From Gammaproteobacteria bacterium (GTDB taxonomy: Bacteria; Pseudomonadota; Gammaproteobacteria; Thiohalomonadales; Thiohalomonadaceae): a stretch of DNA of 64,000 nt. The notes under the pieces are model-generated. The model was given only the letters and a program-made list of their open reading frames with translations, was not told the DNA's origin and did not search any database. A program made the translations under genes and the position numbers. This document shows positions 25,069 to 33,531 of the stretch, piece by piece. The stretch lies in contig JALOAT010000006.1 of assembly GCA_023228645.1 (NCBI GenBank), positions 46,040 to 110,039 on the forward strand, given 5' to 3'. Positions within the stretch are counted from its first letter, which is position 1; each line of letters opens with the position of its first letter.

Positions 25069-26463
25069 CTACACCTTGGCGTCCAGGGCCTTTTCCAAAA
25101 GGGCGCGCTCGCGCCGAACGGTGTCGCACAGCCGCTCGCGGCGAGCGGCCGGTACCGCAGCCAGGGCCTGTACCTGTGCCGGGTAGTCACGCGTCGCTTC
25201 GAGCGACCAGGTGACCAGCTCCCTCACCTGCGGCCGGGTCATCCCGTACCGACGCCCCAGCGCCAGCCAGTTCTCGGCGAAACCTCCGATCGCTTTTTCG
25301 GGGATCAAGGGCACGGCCAGGCGCACATCATGCCGCGGCCAGGCGCGCATCGGCGCCGGGTCGTAGACGGGCGAGAGGATCACCTTCTCGGGTCCGCCCA
25401 GGAAGGAAAGGTTCTGCAGGTGCATGTCTCCGTTGCCTGTGCACAGCGCGACGGTGAGGCGTCGGTAGATCTCGCGTTGGGTCGCTCGCACGTCGAGGTT
25501 GGCCACCGCGGCGAGCTTCTCGATCCACTCGGCCATTTCGCCGAGGTCGGTGTCCTGGTTCGAGTTGAACTCGCGTCGTCCGGTGGCGAACACTGAGTAG
25601 AGGCTCTCCATGGCCACCGGCAGTCCCTCGGGGGTTCGGTCGAAGCGCTCGACGGCGAGGAGCTCGAGGCCGTCGAGGGTTGCACGCCACCAGCGCGGCA
25701 CCTGGAATCCGGCGTCCACATGGAGCTGGAGGCAGAGCGCCTCCAGTTCGGCGACCCCGGCGTATTCCACCGGCTCAATCTTCAGGACCACATCGACATA
25801 GCGGCGCCCCGCCACCTCCCGGGTGCCCGGGCGCGCGAAGGCGCCGTCCCAGCGGGGTTGATCGGGGATGGCGACGAGGAGCTTCGGAATCATGCCTCCG
25901 GCGGAGGGGGTCGGACCCAGCATCTCGGCGACCGCTTCCGCGTCCATAGCCTGCACATCGAGGGCGACGTCATCGCGTACTGCGCGCCAGAACCGGGAGC
26001 GACTGGCCGCAGCCGGTACCGGCGCCGACGGCGCGTCCTTGGCATAGAAGGCGTCCGCGACCAGGTCGTCCGGGAACACATCCAGGTGGCCAATGCCGTT
26101 GTGGCCGGCGAGCAGCAGCAGCTCCCACTCGAAGGCGAAGCCGCTCAAGGCGGTGGCGGCGCGGTCCGGCCGGGCCAGCAGCATGCGGGTGTAGATCTGT
26201 CGCTGGATATTGCGTCGGCCCTCCCCAGGAATGAGGCTCATGAGGCGGGGATGCAGAGGGAAGTCGTCGCGGTTCTGGAAGACCACCGGGTCCCGGCCGA
26301 AGAGGCGGGGCGACGATAGGAGCGCGAGGCCGGCAGCCCCGGGCCCAAGTTCCAGAAACTGGGGGGTGTAGCTGAAGCGGGTCTCCGCCTCGGTGACCAC
26401 CAGATCACCCATCTTGATCGGACCGGAGGGCTGGCGGGTCCAGATGACGGCATGGCGGTCCAT
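25069..26463 (-). CDS. hipA: HipA-family serine/threonine kinase toxin
   Basis: 464 aa. The N-terminal HipA_N-like domain (about 1-120) is followed by the kinase part. The catalytic region reads GNGDMHLQNLSFL, with the metal-binding YDPAP shortly after, in the places of HxDxHxxN and the DFG-like motif. HipA toxins phosphorylate translation factors such as glutamyl-tRNA synthetase and induce dormancy; the partner HipB neutralises them. Its start shares one base with the hipB stop (TGATG), typical of hipBA modules. All catalytic motifs are present, so it looks functional. Confidence 0.88.
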   Translation of the reverse strand: MDRHAVIWTRQPSGPIKMGDLVVTEAETRFSYTPQFLELGPGAAGLALLSSPRLFGRDPVVFQNRDDFPLHPRLMSLIPGEGRRNIQRQIYTRMLLARPDRAATALSGFAFEWELLLLAGHNGIGHLDVFPDDLVADAFYAKDAPSAPVPAAASRSRFWRAVRDDVALDVQAMDAEAVAEMLGPTPSAGGMIPKLLVAIPDQPRWDGAFARPGTREVAGRRYVDVVLKIEPVEYAGVAELEALCLQLHVDAGFQVPRWWRATLDGLELLAVERFDRTPEGLPVAMESLYSVFATGRREFNSNQDTDLGEMAEWIEKLAAVANLDVRATQREIYRRLTVALCTGNGDMHLQNLSFLGGPEKVILSPVYDPAPMRAWPRHDVRLAVPLIPEKAIGGFAENWLALGRRYGMTRPQVRELVTWSLEATRDYPAQVQALAAVPAARRERLCDTVRRERALLEKALDAKV

Positions 26464-26726
26464 CAGAAGAAGTCTCCACGGTGGAGCTTCTCGCGCGTAT
26501 CGCTGTCAGGTACCGCGGTGATGCGCAGGCCGACGACCTTCGCCATTTTGGCGAGCAGCCCGAAGTCGCCGTTCTTGCGGGACTTCATTCGGGACAGGGT
26601 CTCCGGCGAGGAGCCGGCCCGGCGGGCGAGCTCCGCCTCGTCCATGCCCCGCTCGCGAGCGGACTGGAGGATGTGGCTCAACACACGGTGAAAAGCCTCA
26701 GGTTCGGTGAAAGCACGTCGCGCCAT
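26463..26726 (-). CDS. hipB: HipB-like XRE-family antitoxin
   Basis: 87 aa with a helix-turn-helix at about residues 28-60 (DEAELARRAGSSPETLSRMK), followed by a short C-terminal tail. It is the upstream partner of hipA and probably represses their shared promoter. A GACTA/TAGTC palindrome sits immediately before the ATG. Some HTH proteins in this class resemble HigA; the pairing with hipA makes HipB the better name. Confidence 0.85.
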   Translation of the reverse strand: MARRAFTEPEAFHRVLSHILQSARERGMDEAELARRAGSSPETLSRMKSRKNGDFGLLAKMAKVVGLRITAVPDSDTREKLHRGDFF

Positions 26727-26792
26727 GACTATTTAGTCAAGTCTTCTGTAGGAACCCAGCAAGGATGGGTCGGCTTGCGTATATAGTCAAGT
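26727..26792 (-). promoter_or_regulatory. Probable hipBA operator: two TAGTCAAGT repeats and a GACTA-TT-TAGTC palindrome
   Basis: GACTATTTAGTC (26727-26738) touches the hipB ATG. TAGTCAAGT occurs at 26734-26742 and again at 26784-26792, 50 bp apart. On the coding strand each copy gives TTGACT followed by an AT-rich run, suiting both a -35 hexamer and an autorepressor site. Binding by HipB is inferred. Confidence 0.5.
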
Positions 26793-27034
26793 GCGAAACC
26801 CTCCTAATCTCCCTCGCCGCGCAACGCCGATGGAGACGCCCGGCGATCCCCCGCCGGAAATCACCATCGAGAACACAACCAAACACTGTTGTAGGAGCGG
26901 CCACCGGCCGCGATTCTTCTCGGCTTGGTCTTGCGGCCGGTGGCCGCCCGCAGGCCTACAACGTGACCGAATGAATCAGCGTTTCCTTGGGAGAAGTGAC
27001 CGGGTGGCGCGGCGGCCGCCCGGTCCGGCGGGGA
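26793..27034. other. Intergenic region between hipB operator and proS
   Basis: About 240 bp. The only structure is the type E palindrome at 26888-26962. The remaining sequence shows no gene or clear terminator for proS. Confidence 0.4.
26888..26962. repeat. Interspersed palindrome, type E (GTTGTAGGAGCGGCC... arms)
   Basis: The left arm GTTGTAGGAGCGGCCACCGG and right arm ending GTGGCCGCCCGCAGGCCTAC pair over about 20 bp. Same outer GTAGGAGCGGCC as the inner elements at 38035-38101 and 47225-47289, but here it stands alone. Confidence 0.7.
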
Positions 27035-28747
27035 TCAACAGCCGAGCTTCGCCTTGATGAACTCGAACAGGCCGTCGAAAGGGATGTGCTGTGACTCGGC
27101 GTCGCGGCGGCCCTTGTATTCCACGGTGCCGGCGTCAAGGCCCCGGTCGGACAGCACCAGCCGGTGCGGGACGCCGACCAGTTCCATGTCGGCGAACATT
27201 ACCCCAGGGCGCTCGCCGCGGTCGTCGAACAGCACTTCGATGCCCAGGTCGAGCAGGTCCTGATAGAGCTTCTCGGTGGTCTCGCGCAGGCGCTGGGACT
27301 TCTGGGCGTTGATGGGCAGCAGGGCCACCTGGAAGGGGGCGATGGCGTCCGGCCAGATGATGCCGCGCTCATCGTGGTTCTGCTCGATGGCGGCGGCCAC
27401 CACGCGCGACACGCCGATGCCGTAGCAGCCCATGGTCATCACCACCGGCTTGCCGGTCTCGTCCAGCACCGTGGCCTTCATGGCCTCGGAGTACTTCTTG
27501 CCGAGCTGGAAGATATGGCCCACCTCGATGCCGCGGCAGATGGCCAGCCGGCCCTGGCCGTCGGGGCTCGGGTCGCCTTCCTCCACGTTGCGGATGTCGG
27601 CCACAGTGGGCTCGGGCAGGTCGCGGCCCCAGTTGATGCCGAAGTAGTGCTTGCCGTCTTCATTCGCGCCCGCCGTGAAGTCAGCCATCTTGGCCACGGT
27701 GCGGTCGGCGATGACCGGGATGGGCAGCTTCACCGGGCCGAGGGAGCCGGGGCCGGCGCCGATGGCGGCGCGGATGTCGGCCTCGGTGGCCATCTGCAAG
27801 GGGCTGGCCACGCCCGGCAGCTTGGCGGCCTTGACGGCGTTCAGCTCGTGGTCGCCGCGCACCAGCAGGGCGATGAGCGTGCCGTCCTTCTCACCGCGCA
27901 CCACCAGGGTCTTCACGGTCTTTTCGATGGCCACGCCGAACTGTTCCACCAGTTCGGCGATGGTCTTGGCGTTGGGCGTGTCCACCAGGCGCAGCTCCTC
28001 GGAGGGAGCGGGGCACTCGCCCGCGGGCGCCAGGGCCTCGGCCATTTCCACGTTGGCGGCGTAGTCGCTGGCGTCCGAATAGGCGATGGCGTCCTCGCCG
28101 GAGCTGGCCAGTACGTGGAATTCGTGGGAGCCGGTGCCGCCGATGGCGCCGGTGTCGGCGAGCACGGCACGGAACTGCAGGCCCAGGCGGGTGAAGATGC
28201 GCGTGTAGGTCTCGTGCATGACCTGGTAGGTCTCCTTGAGGGAGGCCTCGTCCAGGTGGAAGGAATAGGCGTCCTTCATGAGGAACTCGCGGGCGCGCAT
28301 GACGCCGAAGCGCGGGCGGCGCTCGTCACGGAACTTGGTCTGGATCTGGTAGAAGTTGGCCGGCAGCTGCTTGTAGCTGCGCAGCTCGTTGCGGCACAGG
28401 TCGGTGATGACCTCTTCGTGGGTGGGGCCGAAGCAGAAGTCGCGCTGGTGGCGGTCCTTCAGGCGCAGCATCTCCTCGCCCATCTGCTCCCAACGGCCCG
28501 ATTCCTGCCACAGCTCGGCCGGCTGCACCGCCGGCATGAGCACCTCCTGGGCGCCGGCGCGGTTCATTTCCTCGCGCACGATGGCCTCCACCTTGCGCAG
28601 CACGCGCAGGCCCATGGGCAGCCAGGTGTAGAGGCCGGCGGCGAGCCTGCGGATGAGGCCCGCGCGCAGCATGAGCTGGTGGCTGATGACCTCGGCGTCG
28701 GCCGGGGTTTCCTTGACGGTGGAAAGCAGGTATCGGGAAGTGCGCAT
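27035..28747 (-). CDS. proS: Prolyl-tRNA synthetase (bacterial type, with YbaK-like editing insert)
   Basis: 570 aa. Class II synthetase motifs: motif 2 region FRDERRPRFGVMRAREFLMKD and motif 3 CYGIGVSRVVAAAIEQNHD. The middle part, about residues 225-400, is the INS/YbaK-type editing insertion found in the long bacterial ProRS. The C-terminal anticodon-binding domain ends in the usual LFEFIKAKLG. Cytoplasmic; attaches proline to tRNA-Pro. The start at 28747 gives the family's MRTSRYLLSTVKETPADAE beginning. Confidence 0.97.
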   Translation of the reverse strand: MRTSRYLLSTVKETPADAEVISHQLMLRAGLIRRLAAGLYTWLPMGLRVLRKVEAIVREEMNRAGAQEVLMPAVQPAELWQESGRWEQMGEEMLRLKDRHQRDFCFGPTHEEVITDLCRNELRSYKQLPANFYQIQTKFRDERRPRFGVMRAREFLMKDAYSFHLDEASLKETYQVMHETYTRIFTRLGLQFRAVLADTGAIGGTGSHEFHVLASSGEDAIAYSDASDYAANVEMAEALAPAGECPAPSEELRLVDTPNAKTIAELVEQFGVAIEKTVKTLVVRGEKDGTLIALLVRGDHELNAVKAAKLPGVASPLQMATEADIRAAIGAGPGSLGPVKLPIPVIADRTVAKMADFTAGANEDGKHYFGINWGRDLPEPTVADIRNVEEGDPSPDGQGRLAICRGIEVGHIFQLGKKYSEAMKATVLDETGKPVVMTMGCYGIGVSRVVAAAIEQNHDERGIIWPDAIAPFQVALLPINAQKSQRLRETTEKLYQDLLDLGIEVLFDDRGERPGVMFADMELVGVPHRLVLSDRGLDAGTVEYKGRRDAESQHIPFDGLFEFIKAKLGC

Positions 28748-29058
28748 GGCTTTTTCTGGTTGAGCCCGAGAAAAGGGCGGGGATTGTCGATCTGAACGTC
28801 GTTACGGTGCAAGCCGGAGCCGGGGCGGCAGGGCCGGCTTTCCCCGGGGCCGCTCGGAGTTTCTACCTGACCAATAGCTCCGAATTCAAAAGCATCTGCC
28901 TCTCGCCAGGACGCGGAAAACGCCAAGGTCAAAAGCAAAAATCCTCGGGAAGGTTCTGCGTCCCTCCACCCTTGGCATGAGGCCACGCCCGTTCACCGAA
29001 CCACCCGTAGGGCTTTGCGCCTTGGCGAGAGCCATTCCTCATCCGCGATGATGGACAG
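28748..29058. other. Intergenic region between proS and the tautomerase gene, with a diverged inverted repeat
   Basis: 311 bp without a supported gene. CTCTCGCCA (around 28900-28908) and its complement TGGCGAGAG (29023-29031) mark a long, decayed inverted repeat. The proS promoter should lie at its left end. Confidence 0.4.
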
Positions 29059-29403
29059 TCAGAACGTCTCGCCGTTCCAACCCCACATGTGGGCGGCGGC
29101 GCTGGCGAATTCCACGTAGATGCGGTTCTTCGGGATGTGCAGGTGCGCTTCCACAATATCGCTGAGTTTGGCCGAGAAGTCGCGGGTGCGGTCCTCGGGT
29201 AGGCCGATGCTTTTCAGTTCCAGGTAGGCGAGCGGGGCATCGGTGCCTGCGAACAGCATGGGATGGTTCGCCTCCAGGGTCACCATCACGTAGGCCTCGG
29301 GCTTGCCGAGCACCGTGGCCGTGGCGCGCGAGGCGTTGGCGAGGAGTGTCTGGCGGTCGGCGGCCGGCACGTCGACATTGGTCTGGATTTTCAACAACGG
29401 CAT
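29059..29403 (-). CDS. MIF-like phenylpyruvate/dopachrome tautomerase family protein
   Basis: 114 aa starting MPLLKIQTNV, so Pro2 would become the catalytic N-terminal proline after Met removal, as in the macrophage migration inhibitory factor family. Further family features are ELKSIGLPEDRTRDFSAKLSDIV and the C-terminal NRIYVEFASAAAHMWGWNGETF-type ending. It probably has keto-enol tautomerase activity on an unknown substrate. The ATG at 29403 is chosen because an N-terminal extension would block the proline. It follows the DUF4124 gene by 10 bp on the same strand. Confidence 0.9.
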   Translation of the reverse strand: MPLLKIQTNVDVPAADRQTLLANASRATATVLGKPEAYVMVTLEANHPMLFAGTDAPLAYLELKSIGLPEDRTRDFSAKLSDIVEAHLHIPKNRIYVEFASAAAHMWGWNGETF

Positions 29404-29413
29404 CGGAGTGTCC

Positions 29414-29839
29414 TTACTTGCAGTAGGTGGCGACGTCTTTTTCCGCCTGTTCGATGCGGGCCGCGCGGGTGGCGTCATCGAGGACGATGAGCTCCTGGTC
29501 GGCCGTCCTGATGCGGCGGGCGATGCGGTAGGTCTCCAGGTTGCGCTTCGCGGCCTCGCAATTCTTGCGACGCGCCTCCTCGAACCTGGTGATTTCCTTG
29601 GCGTTGGCCTCGTCGTCCTGCGCGTCTTGCGCGGGCTGCGCAGCGGGCGCGACGGGGGCCGGCACGGCTTCGGGCACACGCGGCGGTGGCGCGATGGTCT
29701 TTACGTCCTTCGCATCGGGCGGCGGCAGCTCGGAATAGATCACATTGCCGTCCCGGTCCACCCACTTGTACATCGCCGCCTGTGCCGGGAAGGCGAGCAG
29801 CAGCGTCAAAGCCACACCGACAGCCTGTCGCACGTTCAT
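29414..29839 (-). CDS. DUF4124-domain periplasmic protein
   Basis: 141 aa. A signal peptide at 1-21 (cleavage after AQA) is followed at once by the DUF4124 pattern MYKWVDRDGNVIYSELPP, then a Pro/Ala-rich linker (about 50-75), then a charged helical tail with two Cys (KNCEAAK and ATYCK). The function of this family is not known. Divergent from ilvI, with an intergenic region that contains the ilv leader. Confidence 0.85.
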   Translation of the reverse strand: MNVRQAVGVALTLLLAFPAQAAMYKWVDRDGNVIYSELPPPDAKDVKTIAPPPRVPEAVPAPVAPAAQPAQDAQDDEANAKEITRFEEARRKNCEAAKRNLETYRIARRIRTADQELIVLDDATRAARIEQAEKDVATYCK

Positions 29840-29869
29840 GGGTCACCCTATGATCGAAGGTCCGGCCGC

Positions 29870-29996
29870 TATTATCTGATTTTGACCCCCGGTTACAAGG
29901 GGCAAGTGCCCGTCGCCCTTGACCTATCTGTCGATTCTCAGTAGTTTGTCTCGTTCGAACCCATCCGTCCCTGCCCGTGCTCACGGGCATTTTTTC
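29870..29996 (+). promoter_or_regulatory. Putative ilvI leader with attenuator
   Basis: A -10-like TATTAT lies at 29870-29875. A 12-codon open frame from GTG at 29906 to TAG at 29942-29944 (MPVALDLSVDSQ) has AGGGG upstream and contains two Val and two Leu codons. It is followed by an intrinsic terminator (29973-29995) ending just 17 bp before the ilvI start. TGCCCGT occurs both in the leader (29907-29913) and in the left arm of the terminator (29972-29978), so both can pair with ACGGGCA at 29983-29989. This is the arrangement of an attenuator, but the leader has few regulatory codons. Confidence 0.4.
29973..29995 (+). terminator. Intrinsic terminator in the ilvI leader
   Basis: GCCCGTG-CT-CACGGGC is a 7 bp GC-rich stem followed by ATTTTTT. 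It lies upstream of a gene rather than downstream, with ilvI starting 17 bp later, so it is placed to control read-through into ilvI. Confidence 0.7.
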
Positions 29997-30011
29997 TGGG
30001 AGAAACGACAC

Positions 30012-31709
30012 GTGGAATTGACCGGTGCCGAGATCATCGTCCGCTTCCTGCAGGACGAAGGCGTCGAGTATCTGTTCGGTTATCCGGGCGGCGCCGTCCT
30101 GCACATCTATGACGCGCTGTACAAGCAGGACAAGGTCAGGCACGTATTGGTCCGCCACGAACAGGCCGCCGCCCACGCCGCCGACGGCTACGCCCGCTCC
30201 AGCGGCAAGCCCGGCGTGGTGCTGGTCACCTCGGGCCCCGGTGCCACCAATGCCGTGACCGGCATCGCCACCGCCTACATGGATTCCATTCCCATGGTGG
30301 TAATCACCGGCCAGGTGAACAGTTCCCTCATCGGCAACGACGCCTTTCAGGAAGTGGACTCCGTGGGTATTACCCGTCCCTGCGTGAAGCACAACTTCCT
30401 GGTGAAGGACGTCAACGAACTGGCCAACACCCTGAAGAAGGCCTTCTACATCGCCACCACCGGCCGCCCTGGTCCCGTGGTGGTGGACGTGCCCAAGGAC
30501 GTGACCGGCAACAAGGCCAAGTACGTCTTCCCCAAGAAGATCGCCATGCGCTCCTATCACCCCGTGGTGAAGGGCCATCCGGGGCAGATCAAGAAGGCTG
30601 TGCAGATGATGCTGGCCGCCAGGCGCCCGCTGATCTACACCGGCGGCGGCGTGATCCTGGACGACGCGGCCAAGCCCGTAACCGAGCTCACCCGCATGCT
30701 CGGCTTCCCCATCACCAACACGTCCATGGGCCTCGGCGGCTATCCGGGCACCGACAAGCAGTGCCTCGGCATGCTGGGCATGCACGGCAACTATGAGGCC
30801 AACATGGCGGTGTCGCACTGCGATCTGCTCATCGCCATCGGCGCACGCTTCGACGACCGCGTCACCGGCAACATCGCCAAGTTTGCACCCAAGGCCAAGA
30901 TCGTCCACGTGGACATCGACCCGTCGTCCATTTCCAAGAACGTGCGCGTGGACGTGCCCATCGTCGGCAGCGTGAGCAACGTGGTGGCTGACATGATCGC
31001 CTTCGTGAAAGAGAGCGGCGCGGTGCCCGATCGCGACGCGCTCGGCAAGTGGTGGAACCAGATCGACGAGTGGCGCGGCAAGGAGTGCCTGAAATACGAC
31101 CGCACCAGCGCACTGGTGAAGCCGCAGTTTGTCGTCGAGAAACTGTACGAGATCACCAAGGGCGACGCCTTCGTCACCTCCGACGTGGGGCAGCACCAGA
31201 TGTGGACCGCGCAGTTCTACAAGTTCGACAAGCCGCGCCGATGGATCAACTCCGGCGGCCTCGGCACCATGGGCTTTGGGATGCCGGCCGCCATGGGCGT
31301 GCAGTTTGCCCATCCCAAGTCCACGGTGGTGTGCGTCACCGGCGAAGGCTCCATCCAGATGAACATCCAGGAGCTGTCCACCTGCATGCAGCACGGTCTG
31401 CCCATCAAGGTGATCTGCCTGAACAACGGCATGCTGGGCATGGTGCGCCAGTGGCAGGAGTTCTTCTATGACAAGCGCTACTCGCACAGCTACATGGAAT
31501 CGCTGCCCGATTTCGTGAAGCTGGCAGAGGCCTATGGCCACATCGGCATGCAGATCGACAAGCCCGCCGACGTGGAAGCGGCGCTCAAGGAGGCGTTCAC
31601 CAAGTACAAGAACCGCTTCGTGTTCATGAACTTCCTTACCGACAAGACCGAAAATGTCTATCCCATGGTGCCGGCGGGCGCCGGTCTGGACGAGATGATC
31701 CTGATCTAG
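30012..31709 (+). CDS. ilvI: Acetolactate synthase large (catalytic) subunit
   Basis: 565 aa. ThDP-dependent enzyme: N-terminal Pyr domain with GYPGGAVLHIYD and the catalytic Glu in VRHEQAAAHAADGYAR; central FAD-binding domain; C-terminal PP domain with TGEGSIQMNIQEL...NN. It makes acetolactate and acetohydroxybutyrate, the first common step of Val, Leu and Ile synthesis. The GTG at 30012 has GGGAG about 8 bp upstream; an in-frame TTG at 29919 would run through the leader hairpin and is rejected. First gene of the ilvI-ilvH-ilvC-psd-pssA-leuA cluster. Confidence 0.96.
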   Translation: MELTGAEIIVRFLQDEGVEYLFGYPGGAVLHIYDALYKQDKVRHVLVRHEQAAAHAADGYARSSGKPGVVLVTSGPGATNAVTGIATAYMDSIPMVVITGQVNSSLIGNDAFQEVDSVGITRPCVKHNFLVKDVNELANTLKKAFYIATTGRPGPVVVDVPKDVTGNKAKYVFPKKIAMRSYHPVVKGHPGQIKKAVQMMLAARRPLIYTGGGVILDDAAKPVTELTRMLGFPITNTSMGLGGYPGTDKQCLGMLGMHGNYEANMAVSHCDLLIAIGARFDDRVTGNIAKFAPKAKIVHVDIDPSSISKNVRVDVPIVGSVSNVVADMIAFVKESGAVPDRDALGKWWNQIDEWRGKECLKYDRTSALVKPQFVVEKLYEITKGDAFVTSDVGQHQMWTAQFYKFDKPRRWINSGGLGTMGFGMPAAMGVQFAHPKSTVVCVTGEGSIQMNIQELSTCMQHGLPIKVICLNNGMLGMVRQWQEFFYDKRYSHSYMESLPDFVKLAEAYGHIGMQIDKPADVEAALKEAFTKYKNRFVFMNFLTDKTENVYPMVPAGAGLDEMILI

Positions 31710-31719
31710 GAGCCCGGCC

Positions 31720-32214
31720 ATGCGTCATATCATTTCCATTCTCCTCGAAAACGAAGCCGGTGCCCTGTCGCGCGTGGCGGGCCTGTTCACCGCGCGCGGC
31801 TACAACATCGAGTCGCTTACCGTGGCGCCCACGGAAGACCCTTCGCTGTCGCGCATGACCCTGGTCACGCGCGGTTCGGACGAAATCATCGAGCAGATCA
31901 CCAAGCAACTGAACAAGCTCATCGACGTGGTGAAGGTGATGGACCTCACCGAAGGCCCGCACCTGGAGCGCGAGATGATGCTCCTGAAGGTGCGTGCCCA
32001 GGGCGGCGAGCAGCGCGACGAGTACAAGCGCCTGACGGACATCTTCCGCGCCCACATCATCGACGTGACCGATTCCACCTACACCATCGAACTGACCGGC
32101 ACCGGCGACAAGCTCGACGCATTCATCCAGGCCATTGATCCGGGCCACATCCTGGAGACCGTGCGCTCGGGCGTGTCCGGCATCCCCCGCGGGGAGAAGT
32201 CGCTGCGGGTTTGA
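31720..32214 (+). CDS. ilvH: Acetolactate synthase small (regulatory) subunit
   Basis: 164 aa. An N-terminal ACT domain begins MRHIISILLENEAGALSRVAGLF and carries the Asn/Gly loop that binds valine; the C-terminal ALS_ss_C domain follows. It confers activity and Val feedback on the large subunit. Spaced 10 bp after ilvI with its own ribosome binding site (TAGGAG). Confidence 0.97.
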   Translation: MRHIISILLENEAGALSRVAGLFTARGYNIESLTVAPTEDPSLSRMTLVTRGSDEIIEQITKQLNKLIDVVKVMDLTEGPHLEREMMLLKVRAQGGEQRDEYKRLTDIFRAHIIDVTDSTYTIELTGTGDKLDAFIQAIDPGHILETVRSGVSGIPRGEKSLRV

Positions 32215-32298
32215 AGAACGGGAACCGTCTTTAACCCGTTTCGGCGGCCGAGGGTTGGGAAGAGGGAGCAGGAATCTTGCGGCGAGCGCGCATTTTGA

Positions 32299-32337
32299 AT
32301 CCCTCTCCCTGTCCCTCTCCCCGGGGGAGAGGGAACG
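32299..32337. repeat. CCCTCTCC/GGAGAGGG REP-like palindrome between ilvH and ilvC
   Basis: CCCTCTCCCTGTCCCTCTCC followed by CCGGGGGAGAGGGAAC forms a hairpin. Such CCCTCTCC elements are widespread in proteobacterial genomes. No T-run follows, so transcription into ilvC can continue. Confidence 0.6.
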
Positions 32338-32395
32338 TATAAGGGCCGCATGGCGGATCACTCAGCCTTTTTAGCTTTCACGTAAGGAACAAACA

Positions 32396-33412
32396 ATGAA
32401 TCTCTATTACGACAAAGACTGCGACCTCTCCATCATCCGCGGCATGAAGGTGACCATCGTCGGCTATGGCTCCCAGGGCCATGCCCACGCCAACAACCTG
32501 AAGGACTCCGGCGTGGACGTCACCGTCGCCCTGCGCCCGGGTTCCGGTTCCGCCAAGAAGGCCGAATCCGCCGGCCTGAAGGTGAAGAGCGTGCCCGAGG
32601 CCGTCGCCGGTGCCGATCTGGTGATGATCCTGACTCCGGACGAGTTCCAGTCCAAGCTCTACCGCGAAGAACTGGAGCCAAACCTGAAGCAGGGCGCCAC
32701 CCTGGCCTTCGCCCACGGCTTCTCCATCCATTACAACCAGATCGTGCCGCGCGCCGACCTGGACGTGGTCATGATTGCGCCCAAGGCGCCGGGCCACACG
32801 GTGCGTAGCGAGTTCGTGAAGGGCGGCGGCATCCCCGACCTCATCGCCGTGTACCAGGACGCCTCCGGCCAGGCCAAGCAGAAGGCCCTGTCCTACGCCT
32901 CCGCCATCGGCGGCGGCCGCACCGGCATCATCGAGACCACCTTCCGTGACGAGACCGAGACCGACCTGTTCGGCGAGCAGGCCGTGCTGTGCGGCGGCGC
33001 CGTGGAACTGGTGAAGGCCGGCTTTGAGACCCTGGTGGAAGCGGGCTACGCCCCCGAGATGGCCTATTTCGAGTGCCTGCACGAGCTGAAGCTCATCGTC
33101 GATCTCATGTACGAGGGCGGCATCGCCAACATGAACTACTCCATCTCCAATAATGCGGAGTATGGCGAGTACGTGACCGGCCCCCAGGTCATCAACGAGG
33201 AAAGCCGCTGGGCCATGAAGGAAGCCCTGCGCAACATTCAGAACGGCGAGTACGCCAAGCGCTTCATCCTCGAGGGTATGACCAACTACCCTGAAATGAC
33301 CGCGCGCCGCCGCCTCAATGCCGAGCACCCCATCGAGGTGGTTGGCGAGAAGCTGCGCAGCATGATGCCCTGGATTGCCGCCAACAAGCTGGTCGACAAG
33401 AGCAAGAACTGA
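32396..33412 (+). CDS. ilvC: Ketol-acid reductoisomerase (class I)
   Basis: 338 aa, the short class I form. NADPH-binding GYGSQGHAHANNLKDSG with the Arg/Ser phosphate-binding loop (LRPGSGSAKKAE), Mg-binding DETETDLFGEQ and CLHELKLIVDLMYEGG. Second step of BCAA synthesis, in the cytoplasm. A clear terminator follows at 33423. Confidence 0.98.
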   Translation: MNLYYDKDCDLSIIRGMKVTIVGYGSQGHAHANNLKDSGVDVTVALRPGSGSAKKAESAGLKVKSVPEAVAGADLVMILTPDEFQSKLYREELEPNLKQGATLAFAHGFSIHYNQIVPRADLDVVMIAPKAPGHTVRSEFVKGGGIPDLIAVYQDASGQAKQKALSYASAIGGGRTGIIETTFRDETETDLFGEQAVLCGGAVELVKAGFETLVEAGYAPEMAYFECLHELKLIVDLMYEGGIANMNYSISNNAEYGEYVTGPQVINEESRWAMKEALRNIQNGEYAKRFILEGMTNYPEMTARRRLNAEHPIEVVGEKLRSMMPWIAANKLVDKSKN

Positions 33413-33422
33413 GTAACGCCTG

Positions 33423-33453
33423 AAAACGGCCGGATGCGAGTCCGGCCGTTTTT
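33423..33453 (+). terminator. Intrinsic terminator after ilvC
   Basis: AAAACGGCCGGA and TCCGGCCGTTTT form a 12 bp stem around TGCGAG, followed by T. It separates ilvC from psd, so psd-pssA may have their own promoter or depend on read-through. Confidence 0.85.
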
Positions 33454-33490
33454 CGTAGCCCGGATTCCGCTCCGCTCCATCCGGGCTACG
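33454..33490. repeat. CGTAGCCCGGAT palindrome (REP-like)
   Basis: CGTAGCCCGGAT (33454-33465) and ATCCGGGCTACG (33479-33490) are perfect 12 bp inverted arms around 13 bases. This TAGCCCGGAT-type element occurs throughout many proteobacterial genomes. Confidence 0.75.
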
Positions 33491-33531
33491 TTGAGGGCTC
33501 CCGCCTCTCCGTTTTCAGGCCTCGGACTGAC

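Noticed and set aside
27164..28795. A 543-codon open frame on the plus strand opposite proS
   Set aside because: Antisense shadow of proS with low-complexity composition (Gly, His, Ala) and no motif.
29919..30011. N-terminal extension of ilvI from TTG at 29919
   Set aside because: The extension would be encoded by the terminator hairpin and has no family match; GTG 30012 has a proper ribosome binding site and the known IlvI start.
29475..31721. A 748-codon open frame on the minus strand across ilvI and the leader
   Set aside because: Shadow of ilvI; it also crosses the DUF4124 gene in the wrong frame.
33454..33490. Second terminator after ilvC
   Set aside because: The CGTAGCCCGGAT palindrome lacks a T-run and is a widespread REP-like sequence; the terminator proper is at 33423-33453.
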